From: Planctomycetota bacterium
Lineage (GTDB): Bacteria; Planctomycetota; Brocadiia; Brocadiales; Bathyanammoxibiaceae
Direction: 5' to 3'
Assembly: GCA_023261505.1 (NCBI GenBank)
Contig: JAHFOV010000010.1
Span: 1-47,966 of the forward strand
Length of the DNA: 47,966 nucleotides
Under the pieces are notes generated by a model. The model searched no databases and was not told the DNA's origin. It was given only the letters and a program-made list of their open reading frames with translations. A program made the position numbers and the translations under genes. Below are positions 10,308 to 20,542 of the stretch, in pieces. Position 1 is the first letter of the stretch, and every line of letters starts with the position of its first letter.

Positions 10308-10435
10308 CGTGTCTTTTCTTGCAGACTGGCCCGCCCGGGGTGGGCTTTTTTTATATGTCATTTCCCTTCTAAAATCAACGGCAAATGAAAATCCGCAAAT
10401 TTTTAGTATGTAATTTGTAATTTGTAATTATTTTT

Positions 10436-11614
10436 TTAAAGGCCCTTTATCTGCCCCAGGTAACCCGTATAATTCCTTTTCACCTCCTGCAGAGAGTCAC
10501 CCCCAAATTTTTCCAGGAAGGCGGAGGCTAGTTCAAAGGCCACCACTGCCTCCACCACTACGGAGGCGGCGGGGACGGCGCAGACATCGGAACGCTCCGC
10601 AGCCGCTTGCACAGGCGTTTTGCTAGAGAGTTCTACTGAGGAAAGGGGCTTTCTGAGGGTAGGTATGGGCTTCATGGCAGCCCTTAAGACTACAGGTTCT
10701 CCATTTGTTACGCCTCCTTCAAGACCGCCTGCGTTATTGGTCTTTCTGTAGAACCCGCTTGTCAGGCCCTTTAATGCCCCTATATCCCCCTTTTCTAAAG
10801 GGGGACTAAGGGGAATTTTATCATAAAATATCTCATCATGCACCAGGGAGCCTAACCTTTCTGCCACCTCAAAGCCTAGCCCTATCTCTACCCCCTTTAT
10901 GGCCTGGACGGCCATGACAGCCCTTGCCAACCTCCCGTCCAGCCTCTCCGTCCATTGGGCATAACTGCCCAGGCCAGGTGGCACCCCAAAGGCCGCCACC
11001 TCTATTATCCCCCCCACAGTATCCCCTGCCTTTTCAGCCTCCTTTATCCTCCCCATCATACCCCTTTCTGCCTCTTTATCAGGACAGTAGAGGGGGCTTG
11101 AGTCCCTACAGCGTTGTAACTCCTGAGGGTCACCCGGGATGGCGGTAGCCAGAAAACCTCCAATACCCACAACATATCCCAGTACATCGATATTGAATTC
11201 CTTGAGGAGTGTCTTTGTAAGCGCACCCGCGGCCACCCGGGCGGCAGTCTCCCTGGCGCTGGCCCTCTCCAGGACATTACGCATGTCGTGAAACCCATGC
11301 TTCATGGCCCCCGCCAAATCGGCATGGCCAGGCCTTGCCCTGGTAAGCTCTGGGAGGTCCTCTATAGAATAATCCAGATTTCTTATCTTGAGGGAAACAG
11401 GGCTACCGATACTGAGGCCCTTTCTTGTGCCAGAAAGGAGTTCTACCTCATCCTTTTCGATCTTCATCCTCGGTCCACGGCCGTAGCCTCCCTGTCGTCG
11501 GACAAGTTCTGCGTTCATTGTTTCGGTATCTATCTTGAGTCCGGCGGGCAGACCCTCCACCACTGCTATCAGGCACTTGCCGTGGGACTCTCCTGCGGTT
11601 AGGTATCTCAGCAT
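10436..11614 (-). CDS. aroC: chorismate synthase
   Basis: [25 protein letters not shown] start at 11614; [52 protein letters not shown] track start extends into upstream repeat DNA. Confidence 0.95.
   Translation of the reverse strand: MLRYLTAGESHGKCLIAVVEGLPAGLKIDTETMNAELVRRQGGYGRGPRMKIEKDEVELLSGTRKGLSIGSPVSLKIRNLDYSIEDLPELTRARPGHADLAGAMKHGFHDMRNVLERASARETAARVAAGALTKTLLKEFNIDVLGYVVGIGGFLATAIPGDPQELQRCRDSSPLYCPDKEAERGMMGRIKEAEKAGDTVGGIIEVAAFGVPPGLGSYAQWTERLDGRLARAVMAVQAIKGVEIGLGFEVAERLGSLVHDEIFYDKIPLSPPLEKGDIGALKGLTSGFYRKTNNAGGLEGGVTNGEPVVLRAAMKPIPTLRKPLSSVELSSKTPVQAAAERSDVCAVPAASVVVEAVVAFELASAFLEKFGGDSLQEVKRNYTGYLGQIKGL
10771..10820. repeat. palindromic repeat inside aroC, read as [17 protein letters not shown]
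   Basis: atgcccctatatcccccttttctaaagggggactaaggggaatttta; matches intergenic element at 14143-14191 in inverted orientation. Confidence 0.88.
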
Positions 11615-11944
11615 ATAATCCTCCAGTGTAGCGTGCCAGTCATGCCTTAGGTCCACCACAAAGATAGGCGGATTCGCCAATTATTATGGCGAACAGATCC
11701 GCCCTCCAAACTAATTGGCGGGCTTTCAGCCTTTGGCGGACTTGTCTGGCATGTCCTTCTATCGTGCGACACAAGGTCGCACGCTACATTTCAATTAATA
11801 ATAGAACTCTTTAAAATTCTATCAAAATGCATTATATACTCTACAAGTTTTTATCAAAATTCATTATCTATGATAGAAATGTGTGATAAAATAGCTCACA
11901 AATACGAATTCCAAATAACAAATGTTCAAATTACAAATGTTCAA

Positions 11945-13204
11945 ATGTATAAATTTTTCATAGCCTTACGGTATTTAAAGAAGAAAAAGAGCAGCTACAT
12001 AGCAGTTGCTGCCGTAGCCCTTAGTGTAATGACATATATTATTGTTATCTCTGTTATGAGCGGATTTGACAGGGAGCTAAGGACAAGAATACGTGGTACC
12101 CTCGCCCATGTGGTTATCATGAAGATAGGTGGGCTTTATGCCTTTGATAACTATAAAGAGGTTATGGAAGTGGTAAAGGGCGTTGAACATGTAAAGGCCT
12201 GCGCTCCCTTTGTGGAAGGGCCTGCCCTGGCCAGGGTAAGGGGAAACAGGGAGTTTGCTTATTTCAGAGGTATAGACCCCGTACAGGAGGCAAAGGTGGG
12301 GGATTTCGCCTCCTATATAGGCAAGTTTGGTAAGAAGCCGGAAGACCTCCTTAAGGTGCACGGGGAAACCAATGCACCCAGCATCTTCGGAGGTACGGAA
12401 CTCCTGAGGCTAGCACCAGGAGACACTGTGAAAAACCCCGAGAGTTTCATACCTGCGGGGGAGAAAATTACATTAGTGACGGTAAAAGGCTGGGACAAGA
12501 TAAGCGTAAAGGCCTTTGTGATAGAGGGAATGTTCCAATCTGGGATGTACGACTTTGATAAGACCTCTGTATATATCCCGCTGGAGGCCGCCCAGGAACT
12601 GGTGGGCGCTTCTAATGCCGTAACAGGGATAAGTCTGCAATTAGATGATTACCGCCACGGCCCTCAAGTAAGGGAAAACCTACAGAAGCAATTGGGCCCT
12701 GGCTATTTTGTACAGACCTGGGAAGATTTACGCAAGACCTTCCTAAGGGCGGTGACACTGGAAAGGAGGGTCATGGCTGTCATTCTCTTTTTCTTCCTTC
12801 TAGTGGCGGCTTTCTGCATTATGGCTATCCTTCGTATGATAGTCTTTATTGTCGCCAAGGATATAGGCATCCTGAAGGCCCTGGGCGCCACTCAGACAGG
12901 CATCTCAAGCATCTTCCTCTTTAAAGGTTTTTCTATCGGGTTTATCGGTGCCGCTATTGGTGTGGGATTTGGATTATTGATAGTTGCTCAAGTGAACTGG
13001 TTTGAAGGCCAGCTCTATCACATCACAGGTTGGAGGCCCTTTCCACCCGAAGTCTATTACTTTGAAAAAATACCTACTGAAGTAAACCCCTGGAGTATAG
13101 CCATTATAGCCGGAGTGGCTATATTCCTAAGCACCCTTGCCAGCGTTTACCCCGCCGTGAAAGCTGCCAGGTTGGACCCCGTGGAGATACTCCGCTACGA
13201 GTAA
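11945..13204 (+). CDS. LolC/LolE-family lipoprotein-releasing ABC transporter permease
   Basis: MYKFFIALRYLKKKKSSYIAVAAVALSVMTYIIVISVMSGFDRELRTRIRGT; C-terminal FtsX-like domain, YPAVKAARLDPVEILRYE; start placed after repeat-derived EFQITNVQITNVQ. Confidence 0.9.
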   Translation: MYKFFIALRYLKKKKSSYIAVAAVALSVMTYIIVISVMSGFDRELRTRIRGTLAHVVIMKIGGLYAFDNYKEVMEVVKGVEHVKACAPFVEGPALARVRGNREFAYFRGIDPVQEAKVGDFASYIGKFGKKPEDLLKVHGETNAPSIFGGTELLRLAPGDTVKNPESFIPAGEKITLVTVKGWDKISVKAFVIEGMFQSGMYDFDKTSVYIPLEAAQELVGASNAVTGISLQLDDYRHGPQVRENLQKQLGPGYFVQTWEDLRKTFLRAVTLERRVMAVILFFFLLVAAFCIMAILRMIVFIVAKDIGILKALGATQTGISSIFLFKGFSIGFIGAAIGVGFGLLIVAQVNWFEGQLYHITGWRPFPPEVYYFEKIPTEVNPWSIAIIAGVAIFLSTLASVYPAVKAARLDPVEILRYE

Positions 13205-13309
13205 ATTCGACTGAGATCCCCGAGCGGCTATCTATATTGTTTAACAGCCCAAATATATTCGTTGGTAGTCATTGTTTTGAACCATTGTATTATCTTATGT
13301 AGGGCTTAT

Positions 13310-13400
13310 GTAGGGGCGAACCTATGTGTTCGCCCCTTTTGTGTTTAACCGATAACGGCTTGATGCACGAGTCAGGGCAGACACACAGGTCTGCCCCTAC
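13310..13400. repeat. two-hairpin repeat GTAGGGGCGAACC...GGTCTGCCCCTAC
   Basis: gtaggggcgaacctatgtgttcgcccc ... gggcagacacacaggtctgcccctac; inverted copy with a different spacer at 24858-24928. Confidence 0.88.
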
Positions 13401-13567
13401 GATGGCCAAAATTCCGTGAGAATCGTTGGGCATGAGAACGTATTCGTCCGTCTCAACCAAGGGAAATTTATGTGGCACCCCTTCGCGCTTGTAGTTAATT
13501 GAAAGGAAGCGGCGGCAGATAATAACAAGAGGCAAAAAAATACAATCGAGGATGGGCTTAAAGCGGA

Positions 13568-14056
13568 TTACTTGTTTTCCTGGTCTTCCAGGAACATGAG
13601 GAGTTGTTTTTCTACCTCTTCCATGGTAACGTCGGTGTCTTTGCAGTAACCATGGGGGCGGAGGTTCGGGACGGCCATGATGGCCTTGGGCAGGGCGGCC
13701 ATTAGTCCAATGCGCAATTCCTTTTCGCAGGCTACCGCTATTACCCCGCGGATTTCCTCCGACTTCACCTTCTGAAGTGCTAACCTTCCGCCTGTGGCCA
13801 CCGCAATCTGCACCCCATATTTTTCTGAAAGCTCTAAAAGGTTTTTCACCTTGCATTTGCCACAGCGTTTGCATTCGCCAAGGTCAAGGGTAATCTTCTG
13901 AGGACATTTGGAATACTGGATACAATGGGGAAATAGTATGAGAAGGCTGCTAGGGGGGTGCTTGGCCGCCCTCAGCCTATTTACCAGATTGCTCAGCGAT
14001 ACAAATTTCGCATCAATGGTCTCACTTATTGTCATAGTAACCAAGATTTTACCCAC
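13568..14056 (-). CDS. DUF116 domain protein
   Basis: LFPHCIQYSKCPQKITLDLGECKRCGKCKVKNLLELSEKYGVQIAVATGG...GVIAVACEKEL. Confidence 0.85.
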   Translation of the reverse strand: MGKILVTMTISETIDAKFVSLSNLVNRLRAAKHPPSSLLILFPHCIQYSKCPQKITLDLGECKRCGKCKVKNLLELSEKYGVQIAVATGGRLALQKVKSEEIRGVIAVACEKELRIGLMAALPKAIMAVPNLRPHGYCKDTDVTMEEVEKQLLMFLEDQENK

Positions 14057-14142
14057 CCAGATAGGAAAGTCAAGAAAGTTCTGTAGAAATCGATGGTCGT
14101 TGCGAACCGGCTCAGGCGGAGAAGCAATTCACTGAGTTTCCA

Positions 14143-14191
14143 TTAATGCCCCTTAGTCCCCCTTTAGGAAAGGGGGATTTAGGGGGGATTT
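14143..14191. repeat. palindromic repeat CCCCTTAGTCCCCCTTTAGGAAAGGGGGATTTAGGGGG
   Basis: Same element as the one embedded in aroC (10771-10820). Confidence 0.87.
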
Positions 14192-14372
14192 GTTGTGTCT
14201 CAAGCCACTGTTTTCTCACACACGCCGCTCAAGAGATTATCCTCTAGAGACGGAACCGCTAGTTTGTTTATCGGACTTTGGGATTACGCCGACGAAATCG
14301 AAATATTATGAGATAAAGACCCAATGAAGAGCCAATGGACTTTTGCTTAATTTCCTGTAGGCTAATTTGGCG

Positions 14373-14657
14373 TTACCTTAGACCTACCAGATTTAGCTTT
14401 TGGTATATAGAAGACCATGACCTCCTGGCAAACAGGATAGGTATGCTTTTTGATCTTGCGAGGTCTTTTACCCTTTGGGTAAGGTTATGGCTGGCGTAAT
14501 CGTAAAGGACTATTATAAGGTCCATGCTTTCAGGCAGTCCATTCCTGAATCCAGATTGGTCCCTACCGCTTAAGTGGATTAGACGCGTAACTCCCAGCTT
14601 GTTCAGCTCCCTCGGTATAGAACCTAAATGGTCACCTCCAACTATGAGAACAGACAT
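14373..14657 (-). CDS. DUF2325 domain protein
   Basis: MSVLIVGGDHLGSIPRELNKLGVTRLIHLSGRD...MDLIIVLYDYASHNLTQRVKDLARSKSIPILFAR. Confidence 0.8.
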   Translation of the reverse strand: MSVLIVGGDHLGSIPRELNKLGVTRLIHLSGRDQSGFRNGLPESMDLIIVLYDYASHNLTQRVKDLARSKSIPILFARRSWSSIYQKLNLVGLR

Positions 14658-14687
14658 CTTTTAACCTCCTTTCAATTTAAAGTGTTC

Positions 14688-14774
14688 TAACCTCCCCTTT
14701 ATCCCCTCCTTTGTAAGAAGGGGAAAATACACACCCCTTAATCCCCTCTTTCTAGAGGGGAAGAGGAGAGGTAA
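14688..14774 (-). repeat. inverted copy of the 1159-1243 double-hairpin repeat
   Basis: ctaacctcccctttatcccctcctttgtaagaaggggaaaatacacaccccttaatcccctctttctagaggggaagaggagaggtaaa. Confidence 0.9.
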
Positions 14775-14824
14775 ATATAAATGTATTGAAGTTGAGTCTC
14801 AATCGCACCAACTTCTAAAATTTT

Positions 14825-15361
14825 TTACTCCTCGTTTACCATCCCTTTCCACCCCTCCTCTCTAATGCCCCACATCTCGTACATAGGACACGCAATATAC
14901 ACAATTAAGGTGGAAGCCAATACAATGTATGAAAAAAGGAGCAGTAGAGAAAACCCCGGATATACATACCTGACCAACCACGGCCCTATAAGGATGCAGC
15001 CAATACCCACGAAGGAGGCCACGTAAGTGGCCATCTTTACTCCCTCTCTTATCGTCGTCATAGAAAGAATCCTGGATAGTACAAAAAATATCAATGGTAT
15101 TGAAAAGGTGTGCACGTGGGTCACTTCTAGCAGTTCCCTTCTTGTCTTGGGGAAGAGCATGCCTTCTTTGGGAAGTGGCGCATCCTCCGGCTCGCCCTCC
15201 CGAAGGTTGCCCAGATAATAGCTCTCCACCTTTTCTGGGCTGAATTTCGTTCTTTCTATGAAATTCAGAAAGGCAACGCCCATGCTTATTCCCATGAAAA
15301 TGAGAAAGAAGCTGAAGAATACCTTATTACTCAAGGAGGCTGAGGCTAAGCCCCTTCGCAT
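14825..15361 (-). CDS. multi-pass membrane protein of unknown function
   Basis: Four hydrophobic segments; overlaps the 3' end of the FMN-binding/ApbE gene, suggesting translational coupling. Confidence 0.7.
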   Translation of the reverse strand: MRRGLASASLSNKVFFSFFLIFMGISMGVAFLNFIERTKFSPEKVESYYLGNLREGEPEDAPLPKEGMLFPKTRRELLEVTHVHTFSIPLIFFVLSRILSMTTIREGVKMATYVASFVGIGCILIGPWLVRYVYPGFSLLLLFSYIVLASTLIVYIACPMYEMWGIREEGWKGMVNEE

Positions 15362-17069
15362 CCTTTTGGACCCTCTTGCTTTCTTCCTTTAAAATCTTTT
15401 CCATACCTCTTGTAACCTTGAGGTTTATCTCGCCATCCCTTTCACAAACAACGATTGCTGAGGTCCCCTTAAGGCTTTCCAGAAGTTCCCGCCCATTTTC
15501 CTCCCCAAGCACAAAAACACTGGTAGATAGGGCGTCAGCCTCGGTGGCGTCGGGTGCAACCACCGTTACGCTCACCATCCCCTCCACCGGCCACCCTGTC
15601 CTTGGGTCCAAAATATGGCAGTATCTCTTACCGTTTACGTTAAAGAATCTCTCATAATCTCCAGAGGTAGCCACCGCACAATCTTTTAACTCCAGATGGC
15701 CCAGCAGGCGGCCTTTTTCTCGGGGGTGCTGGACTCCTATCTTCCAACAGTCCCTGCCTGGAGGGCTTCCAAGGGCGTAAATATTACCCCCAAGGTTGAC
15801 GCAGGCAGCCTCTATGCCATTATCTTTTAATGCCTCCACTGCCCTATCTACGGCATAACCCTTGCCAATAGCGCCCAGGTCTAGCCTGGTGGAGGGATTA
15901 TTAAAGGAGACGCTCCCTTTCCCGCCCGATGCCGATTCACTGCCAGCTTGCTTTTGAATGATTATATTCTTGTAAGATACAGCAGGGAGCACCGACTTTA
16001 TATCTTCCTGAGAGGGGATACTTACTTTGCCGTCGTAGAAGCCCCATAGATTCACCAAAGGCTCCACGGTTATATCAAAGGCCCCCTGGGTTAGATTACT
16101 GTAATGTAAGGACCTTTCAATAATTGCTAAAAGCTCGCCGTCACAGTCAACTGGCCCCTTTCCAGCCTCTCTATTAATCTTAGATAGTTCGCTTTCAGGC
16201 TTATAATTGCTCATCAGCCTATCCAGCCTCTCCATCTCCCCGAAGGCCGCCTTTATCGCCTCCGACGCCGCTTCCTTATTGGGCGCATAGAGTGAGACCT
16301 CGGCATAGGTGCCCATTATAAGCCTCGCCTCTTTGTAAAGCTCTTGCGAGTTTCCATCATAAGATACAGGTCGTGTCATGTCTTGCCTACGGCAGATTCG
16401 CTGTGGCGAACCTTCGGCAGATTCGCTGTGGCGAACCTTTGGCAGATCCGCTGTGGCGGGCCTAGAATAAGGCAGTGCATGGGATAAATCCCTGCGCCCA
16501 CTGAGATAGAAATTATCTACCAGGGCCAGCACTTTCCTCACTCCTTCACACATGCACACTACTGACATGGTGGCACCGGTGATATTTATAATGTCCTTAT
16601 CTATGCTGAGAGGATTTTTCAATGACTTGCCAATGAACTGGTGGGTGAAACGCTTTCTGGCCACCTCTCCGCCACGGCTCTCCCTGTAAACCAATACGAC
16701 AATATTCTTTATCTTTCCATCTGGTCTCACTGCAACAATAAAGTCAAATGGATGGAACTTACCCACCTCCTGGGTTATCACCGCATAGCCCAGGACTTCG
16801 CCACCCTTCCTGCCGATATAGACCAGAAAGCCCTCCTCAAAGAGTTTTCTTCCAAGTCTGTCTTCCAGTGTCTTCCTATCCTCTGCGGAAAGAAGAAGTC
16901 TATCGGTCAATATCTCCTCCGCCTCCGGGAAGACCCGTTTCAGGGCCTCCTCTTCGGTGAGGAAGACTTGCACTTCATAATTATCCTGAGGCTCGGTCCC
17001 CTGGGAAACTGCATTTGCAGACAGTAAGAAAACTAAGAATACACTAAAGACACCCCAGCCCGGCCTCAT
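15327..17069 (-). CDS. apbE: FMN-binding domain fused to FAD:protein FMN transferase (ApbE)
   Basis: N-terminal FMN-binding segment PLSIDKDIINITGATMSVVCMCEGV; C-terminal ApbE LIMGTYAEVSLY, LDLGAIGKGYAVDRA, HILDPRTGWPVEGMVSVTVVAPDATEADALST. Confidence 0.92.
   Translation of the reverse strand: MRPGWGVFSVFLVFLLSANAVSQGTEPQDNYEVQVFLTEEEALKRVFPEAEEILTDRLLLSAEDRKTLEDRLGRKLFEEGFLVYIGRKGGEVLGYAVITQEVGKFHPFDFIVAVRPDGKIKNIVVLVYRESRGGEVARKRFTHQFIGKSLKNPLSIDKDIINITGATMSVVCMCEGVRKVLALVDNFYLSGRRDLSHALPYSRPATADLPKVRHSESAEGSPQRICRRQDMTRPVSYDGNSQELYKEARLIMGTYAEVSLYAPNKEAASEAIKAAFGEMERLDRLMSNYKPESELSKINREAGKGPVDCDGELLAIIERSLHYSNLTQGAFDITVEPLVNLWGFYDGKVSIPSQEDIKSVLPAVSYKNIIIQKQAGSESASGGKGSVSFNNPSTRLDLGAIGKGYAVDRAVEALKDNGIEAACVNLGGNIYALGSPPGRDCWKIGVQHPREKGRLLGHLELKDCAVATSGDYERFFNVNGKRYCHILDPRTGWPVEGMVSVTVVAPDATEADALSTSVFVLGEENGRELLESLKGTSAIVVCERDGEINLKVTRGMEKILKEESKRVQKDAKGLSLSLLE
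16391..16465. repeat. three tandem 25-bp palindromic units inside the apbE fusion
   Basis: ggcagattcgctgtggcgaaccttc x3 (third copy diverged); each contains ttcgc-tgtg-gcgaa. Confidence 0.93.
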
Positions 17070-17536
17070 TTTTCCTCCTTACTTGCCAACGTCTTTCCTA
17101 TCTCAGTAAGTAAAAATTCTTCTACTTCTCCCGTGGAGGCCTTTCTTGTCCACTTGTAGGCTTGTGTCCCGCCAGGTGCCTTTTCCTCTGCCCTGGAGCG
17201 AATATTTACCACAGTAGTATCTCCTCTCGGCGCCAGGGTCAAAAACACTTCATAACGCTCCTTCCAGTAACCTCTATGTAATATACTCATGGCCTGTTCG
17301 CCTTCTCTGTAAAACCAATTGGTTTCTATCTCCCCTGTATCCTTCTTTGCCTCTTTTATGTCTATGCCGAGTTCTTCAAGTGTCTTCATGGCACCCTGCC
17401 AGGTCTCTTCGAAGCCAGCCTTGTAGCCCCTGGAATATTGAGGCTGAGCAACCTCCAGCCCTTTTGTACTCGCACAGCCCATCAGAAGGAAAATGGAACA
17501 CAAAAGGATATAAACCATTAATTTTAAGTGAACCAA
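17066..17536 (-). CDS. putative lipoprotein
   Basis: Signal peptide with lipobox LLMGCAS; overlaps next gene start by 4 nt. Confidence 0.7.
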   Translation of the reverse strand: MVHLKLMVYILLCSIFLLMGCASTKGLEVAQPQYSRGYKAGFEETWQGAMKTLEELGIDIKEAKKDTGEIETNWFYREGEQAMSILHRGYWKERYEVFLTLAPRGDTTVVNIRSRAEEKAPGGTQAYKWTRKASTGEVEEFLLTEIGKTLASKEEK

Positions 17537-17591
17537 GCCCTCTTTACAATAGATTTAGCTAACCCTTGAAACATATATAAACCATTTAAAG

Positions 17592-18068
17592 CTAATCCAC
17601 CTCAACAGTTAAGGTTATACTAAGCTCAACAGAATCGTCTTTAAATACGCCAGCCTTGGTATAATCCCCTGAAAGGGGGAGATTTGCCCAATGACCTGTT
17701 CCTTCTCGGTAAATAAAGTTACCTTGTGCACTTTCAAGAGTGGCCTTTCCAGCGGACTTCAGGTCGGCCCTACCTGAGAAATTCAAAAGGATGGTATCTC
17801 CATTTCTATCAGTAATGGTTATCGTTCCCTTTTCCACCGCTTCTTCAGGCTCGGGCGCTAATCCATGCTTTTCTTCCCACACGAAAGTACCTGTAATGTA
17901 ACCTTCAGCTTTACCTTCCACATGTATCATTTCTACTTCTTGCTTCTTTACCACCATCCCCTTCCCGTTTAGGGTTACGGTGGTAATCGCATCCTTAGCC
18001 ACTAAGACGACTAAACCATCTATCCAGAAAAAACAAAAAAGACTTAATATGCTCAAAAGCAGTCTCAT
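17592..18068 (-). CDS. hypothetical exported protein
   Basis: N-terminal hydrophobic segment, beta-rich remainder; consistent strand and spacing with neighbours. Confidence 0.6.
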   Translation of the reverse strand: MRLLLSILSLFCFFWIDGLVVLVAKDAITTVTLNGKGMVVKKQEVEMIHVEGKAEGYITGTFVWEEKHGLAPEPEEAVEKGTITITDRNGDTILLNFSGRADLKSAGKATLESAQGNFIYREGTGHWANLPLSGDYTKAGVFKDDSVELSITLTVEVD

Positions 18069-18380
18069 TTTATTTCCTCCTATTCTTAACGCTTACACTG
18101 TAGGTAACCCAGAATGCCGTGCTATATTTTACTTAATTGTTTACAAAATTCACCTACAATAGCCCAACATCCAGTTTATCAACAATGTGCGGAGGGCTAG
18201 CCAGCCTTAGGCGGGTTAAACCCTCCAGAGGTCTTCAGGCCGGTGGCCGTTCAATTTCGCCACAATAATTGGCGAACCGTCTTTGGCGTACCTGAAGCAC
18301 CTGTTTTCCTCAAAGAGGATGCAGGGGTATTAGATTGATTTCTCTTTGGGAAACTCCTATCACAACTTAAAACATTCGGA

Positions 18381-19856
18381 CTAGAAATAAGTTGCCCATC
18401 CAAAGACAAAGACATTGTTGGTCCTATCGTGTCCTGATTGCTCAATGTTCCACTCGTAGTCAACCTTAAAAACGGTGTCCATCGTGTAGCGGTAGTTTAG
18501 CCCGATAGTTGCCCTCTGCCGACGACGGTCTGCCGGCTTGCCTTCTCCAACAGTAAACCCATTGCCCAGGTCAACCTGGTCCCACCTGCCGACCAGGGTA
18601 AAAGTGGAGCGCTCGGTAAAAATCTTTGGGGCAAGCTCACGCAGGAATTTTGGCATAAAGTGGAACCTGGGCTCCACGTAATAGCCAAACATGTTGCTCG
18701 GGGGTACCTCCTCCTCGCTCTTAACAATTTGTCCCCTATCGAGAAGCACAACTGCACCCTCACCCACTAGCTCAAAGGGCCCCTTCTGGTATGCAAAATC
18801 TAGGGCAGGCAGCACGAAGTTACTCTTGCCCTCACCGGTGCTTGAAAACTTATTAAAAAGCACAGACCCGCCGACCTCCAGGCCAAGGAAGGGGCTAAAA
18901 CCTACCCTTGTTACAAGGGCTGGGTTTGAGTTGTTGTCCCTATCAAACCTGAAAAGGCGTGCCTCCATCAAGCCTTGGGATGAGTTTATGTCATTACCAA
19001 AGCCGTTAGTTGCGTATATCTCGTAGTCCAGCTTGGACATCTCCGTTGGATATAACGTACCAAAGAAACCCATGCCGGCCTGCGAAAGGGTGGTGGGGAT
19101 GATGAAGGTGTCTACAAGGGGCCTATCCACCAGTTCCTGCAGGGGGGCGTCATGAACCAGGTTAAATTTGCCTAGAGGCACAAGGATAATGCCAGCCCTC
19201 ATGTTAATCCACTCTTTGATTTGGAAATCTATGGTTGCAAACTCAAGTTTTGCCTCTCCATCGAGTATAGGAACTGATTTCCCATTAACGTCAGTAGCTG
19301 CATCACCACGTACGCCCTCCTTCTCGGCCGCCCCACCGTGTTCAAACTCTATTTCGGAGGCCACCTTTACCCTGTCAGAGACATCGGCATAAATAAAGGG
19401 CACGAACCGTAGGACCTCAAACCTGTCTTTACCGGATTGTTGCATCCTGTAACTAGCATCCATATAGCCACCCAAATAGGTATTTCTCCCTGCCCTGCGG
19501 AGGAAGGGCTTTGTATATATCCCTGAGAACTGAGGGGATAAATCTTTCCCGTAGAATTCTTGGGACTTCTTTGGGAAGTAGAACTCCTCCAGGGTAAACT
19601 TCTTTTCCAGTACCTCGTGGGCCTGGCTTATCTCCTCTATCTTTTTGGTCTGCTGATTGTTCTGCTCCTCAAGTTCAGTAATCAGCGCCTGGTCTTTTGT
19701 GGCCTTTTCCTCCTGTTTGGTCAGAGCGGCCTTTAGAATCTGGAGTTCCTTTTCCATGGTCTCAACCCTGGCCTTCAAATCCTCCTCGGCGGCTAATGAA
19801 GCACCGCCACAAAAAAACGCTAGGACGAAAGGAAACAATAACACCAAAAGGTTCAT
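18381..19856 (-). CDS. outer-membrane porin-like protein with N-terminal coiled coil
   Basis: Signal peptide MNLLVLLFPFVLAFFCGGASLAA; coiled coil KARVETMEKELQILKAALTKQEEK; beta-barrel-like remainder with terminal aromatic (FVFGWATYF). Confidence 0.8.
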   Translation of the reverse strand: MNLLVLLFPFVLAFFCGGASLAAEEDLKARVETMEKELQILKAALTKQEEKATKDQALITELEEQNNQQTKKIEEISQAHEVLEKKFTLEEFYFPKKSQEFYGKDLSPQFSGIYTKPFLRRAGRNTYLGGYMDASYRMQQSGKDRFEVLRFVPFIYADVSDRVKVASEIEFEHGGAAEKEGVRGDAATDVNGKSVPILDGEAKLEFATIDFQIKEWINMRAGIILVPLGKFNLVHDAPLQELVDRPLVDTFIIPTTLSQAGMGFFGTLYPTEMSKLDYEIYATNGFGNDINSSQGLMEARLFRFDRDNNSNPALVTRVGFSPFLGLEVGGSVLFNKFSSTGEGKSNFVLPALDFAYQKGPFELVGEGAVVLLDRGQIVKSEEEVPPSNMFGYYVEPRFHFMPKFLRELAPKIFTERSTFTLVGRWDQVDLGNGFTVGEGKPADRRRQRATIGLNYRYTMDTVFKVDYEWNIEQSGHDRTNNVFVFGWATYF

Positions 19857-20416
19857 ATTACCCCTTCTTTCTGTAATTGAGTCTCTTTCTCTACAACTCC
19901 TCAAAAATTAGCCTTTTTGATATTTCAGGGATTTTAAGCGAAATAAAATATGGTATAAGTTGCAAATGAGTCTCAATATATACATTAAAATATTATTTTG
20001 TCAAGGTCTTTTTACATTTTTTTTCTACCAAATATGGGGCCTACAACTAAGGGGCGGCCTCTGCCCCAGTTCTGACTTTCTTTAAAATTGCTTCTGCGGC
20101 CTCCCAGTTTGCGCCGCGCCATTCATGTAACCCTGAAAATTGTAGCTTGTATGGTCACCTATAGATTAATGGAAGTAGCTTACGTTGCTGAATACGGGCT
20201 GGATATCGATCGATAAGCTTACCCTAAAATATGTAGATGATAAAGGATTGTTATTTAGTGACCCTATACTACGCCTGTACCACAGATATAAACATACTAG
20301 CAGTAACAGGAAATGGGGATATCATCAGGGCATTTAATTCCGCATCAGAAGTGAGAAAATGTTTGTAGAAAGTGTGGAGAGTGTAGATAGGACTTCGGGG
20401 CGAACTTCAAGCGTAT

Positions 20417-20456
20417 AAAAGGGACCCCCCACCTTTTACGGTGGGGATCCCTTTTT
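20417..20456. terminator. hairpin terminator (apparently bidirectional)
   Basis: aaaagggaccccccaccttttacggtggggatccctttttc; GC-rich stem with T tract. Confidence 0.75.
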
Positions 20457-20542
20457 CAGCATAAACTTATGTCGGGCTCATACGCTATAATTAGTCGTCT
20501 TTAAGAAGAAGCTTATTATATAATATGAACGTGCAACATAAA

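Noticed and set aside
13290-13874. 194-aa minus-strand ORF overlapping DUF116
   Set aside because: Overlaps the DUF116 gene in another frame and runs through the 13310-13400 hairpin repeat; low-complexity basic translation.
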